NCBI GenBank assembly: GCA_002841035.1
Contig: PHDR01000105.1
Coordinates: 1 to 8,499, forward strand
Length of the DNA stretch: 8,499 nt
Source: Bacteroidetes bacterium HGW-Bacteroidetes-12
GTDB lineage: Bacteria; Bacteroidota; Bacteroidia; Flavobacteriales_E; Vicingaceae
Direction: 5' to 3'
Under the pieces are notes generated by a model that was not told the origin of the DNA, did no database searches, and saw only the letters and a program-made list of their open reading frames with translations. The stretch's first letter is position 1; each line of letters opens with the position of its first letter. A program made the translations under genes and the position numbers. Shown here in pieces: positions 7,135 to 8,499 of the stretch.

Positions 7135-7172
7135 AAAAAAGCAGTTGTATTTTTTAATACAACTGCTTTTTT
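7135..7172. terminator. Bidirectional terminator hairpin between convergent genes
   Basis: AAAAAAGCAGTTGTATT (7135-7151) and its exact reverse complement (7156-7172) flank a TTTT loop. The 17-bp stem with A run before and T run after works in both directions, ending the barrel gene (stop at 7114) and the T9SS cargo gene (stop at 7199). Confidence 0.9.
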
Positions 7173-7198
7173 ATTAGTACTGATGTGATGAATTATTT

Positions 7199-8269
7199 TT
7201 ACTGAACAATCAGTTTTTTAGTAAGTAATTGATTGTCTATCTTTAGATTCACAAAATAAATTCCTTTTGGAAGTGCTGAGGTTTCAATTTGAATGGAGTT
7301 TTTTCCATTGCTAACAGCACCATTAAAAACAGATTTAACTTGTTGTCCCAATTGGTTTAGGATGGTAACTTCAACTCCTTGAGAAGCTTTTGCAACATCA
7401 AAACGCAATGTAGTTAAGTTTGCGTTAGTAGGATTTGGAAATAATTCTAAAGCAAATTCATTTTCTAGTTCATTAATAGAAACAGGAGGTAAAGGAAATT
7501 GAGAAATAACGGTTCGGGTTGTTTGTCCAGCATTATTTCCATCAATAAAAGATAAAAGAGGGAATTTACTAAGGCTTGGTTTGTAGTAACTTACTACTTT
7601 GCCTGAAAGCGTAAGGGGTAAAACAGGAGGAAAAGGAGCGGGGAGAAATATGGTGTCTGTAGTTAATGTATCTATTTGAACAACTCGAAGAACTCCAGTA
7701 ATGTCAGCAATGTTTGGCATTCTTAATGTTCCCCACGCATCGGCAATAACACCAACAGTTCCGTTTCCATTTGTTGTAATATTTGTAGCAACAGATGTAA
7801 ATTGACCTGCATAATTATCAGTAAAGCTATCTCCATAATTAAAAGGAAATTTCATTGTTATTTCGGGGTCAAAGTTAAACTTCACGATAGTAACACCAAA
7901 CGTATTGATGTTTAAAACAAAACCAGAATTAACTAAGCTATCAGTTCCAACTAGCTGAGCGTAACGCTTGTTAACAGGAGCTCCATTAGTAGTATCGGCA
8001 TAAGTTGCAAAAGGAAAATCAGAAGCATAAGTAGTGGTTGCTGGATTTACAAAATAAGATGTTTGAGAAAATCCTAAACCTTGTAAACCAGAATAATCAA
8101 ACAGCACATTTGCTCCAGTAGTATTATCCAACACACTATTGGTATCACCAACGTGATAGAGTTGATTATCGCCAACAACAGGTGCGAAATTCGCAGAAGT
8201 TAAAACAGGTTGAGCATACATAACTGCTCCCATACTAAACAAAAATAGACTTGAATAAATTTTTTTCAT
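7199..8269 (-). CDS. Secreted protein with type IX secretion (T9SS) type A sorting domain
   Basis: The 356-residue protein has a Sec signal peptide (MKKIYSSLFLFSMGAVMYAQ, residues 1-20) and a C-terminal T9SS type A domain at about 274-356. That domain shows LFPNP (276-280), VTILNQLGQQV (301-311), LPKGIYFVNL (333-342) and the ending KKLIVQ. It would cross the inner membrane by Sec and the outer membrane by T9SS, then be anchored at the surface or released. The body (21-270) is Thr/Asn/Val-rich and free of Cys, looks beta-rich, and has a Pro-rich stretch at 210-219; I recognise no enzymatic motif in it. It lies 51 bases downstream of the right-edge barrel gene on the same strand. The export route is clear; the function is unknown. 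Confidence 0.92.
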   Translation of the reverse strand: MKKIYSSLFLFSMGAVMYAQPVLTSANFAPVVGDNQLYHVGDTNSVLDNTTGANVLFDYSGLQGLGFSQTSYFVNPATTTYASDFPFATYADTTNGAPVNKRYAQLVGTDSLVNSGFVLNINTFGVTIVKFNFDPEITMKFPFNYGDSFTDNYAGQFTSVATNITTNGNGTVGVIADAWGTLRMPNIADITGVLRVVQIDTLTTDTIFLPAPFPPVLPLTLSGKVVSYYKPSLSKFPLLSFIDGNNAGQTTRTVISQFPLPPVSINELENEFALELFPNPTNANLTTLRFDVAKASQGVEVTILNQLGQQVKSVFNGAVSNGKNSIQIETSALPKGIYFVNLKIDNQLLTKKLIVQ

Positions 8270-8320
8270 AAGGTTGTTTTTAATTATTAAAAAAGTAAAT
8301 ATACAAAAAAAATTGTAAAG

Positions 8321-8499
8321 TTAAAATTTCACAGCTATTCCTATTCCGAAATTTATACCAATTATATCAAAGTTTATATAGTTAATTGTGGTAGAGGTGT
8401 TATATGGAGGATTTATTTGTGTTTGTGGATTTGAAACATAAGTAGGTGTCAATTTTTGATAGTAATATCGTGTTATGCTGAAATGCAATAACAAACCTA
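8321..8499 (-). CDS. C-terminal fragment of a predicted outer-membrane beta-barrel protein (truncated by window edge)
   Basis: A frame open to the right edge ends at TAA (8321-8323) and gives the last 58 residues of a longer protein. It contains LLLHFSITRYYYQKL, a polar Pro/Asn/Thr-rich loop, then NYINFDIIGINFGIGIAVKF. Two amphipathic strands and a C-terminal Phe preceded by a Gly-rich alternating strand are what the end of an outer-membrane barrel looks like. Its stop lies 51 bases upstream of the T9SS cargo start with no hairpin between, so the two could share a transcript. The identity of the whole protein cannot be seen. Confidence 0.65.
   Translation of the reverse strand, partial: GLLLHFSITRYYYQKLTPTYVSNPQTQINPPYNTSTTINYINFDIIGINFGIGIAVKF

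Noticed and set aside
1..8499. Defence system, CRISPR array, prophage, mobile element or biosynthetic cluster
   Set aside because: No regularly spaced repeats, transposase, integrase, nuclease, toxin-antitoxin or synthase gene can be seen; the genes are ordinary Bacteroidota housekeeping and surface proteins.

Overview
The window is a piece of chromosome from a low-GC member of the Bacteroidota, probably of the Flavobacteriales type. Four things point there: a protein with a type IX secretion (T9SS) C-terminal sorting domain, a GldH-type gliding lipoprotein, a Cys-rich surface protein of the SHIxGG-type start often seen on gliding-associated secreted proteins, and -7 boxes of the Bacteroidota TAnnTTTG form in front of several genes. 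All eight visible stop codons are TAA. I see no tRNA, rRNA, CRISPR array, insertion sequence or phage gene. The content is mostly housekeeping plus cell-surface functions.

Layout, left to right. Positions 1-1179 (minus) hold the N-terminal 393 codons of a large secreted Cys-rich protein that runs off the left edge. An AT-rich divergent spacer (1180-1442) leads to a complete Nfu-type iron-sulfur scaffold protein (1443-2081, plus). This converges on a short-chain dehydrogenase-like gene (2201-2992, minus), with a G-rich hairpin between them. Divergent from the dehydrogenase is a gldH-like lipoprotein gene (3108-3575, plus), which is interrupted by one in-frame TGA. It converges on an M3 family oligopeptidase gene (3649-5679, minus) across a perfect 40-bp palindrome that looks like a two-way terminator. 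Upstream of the peptidase on the same strand is a YfcE-type metallophosphoesterase (5755-6243). Divergent from that is a small outer-membrane beta-barrel protein (6353-7114, plus). It converges, across a second strong terminator hairpin, on a T9SS cargo protein (7199-8269, minus). The right edge carries the C-terminus of another predicted beta-barrel protein (8321-8499, minus).

The genes alternate in direction, so most are probably transcribed singly. The only co-directional neighbours are metallophosphoesterase/peptidase and the right-edge barrel/T9SS cargo pair. Functionally there is a surface theme (two secreted proteins, two predicted barrel proteins, the gliding lipoprotein) mixed with unrelated cytoplasmic enzymes. 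I do not see a coherent new multi-gene system. The most interesting item is the broken gldH-like gene.
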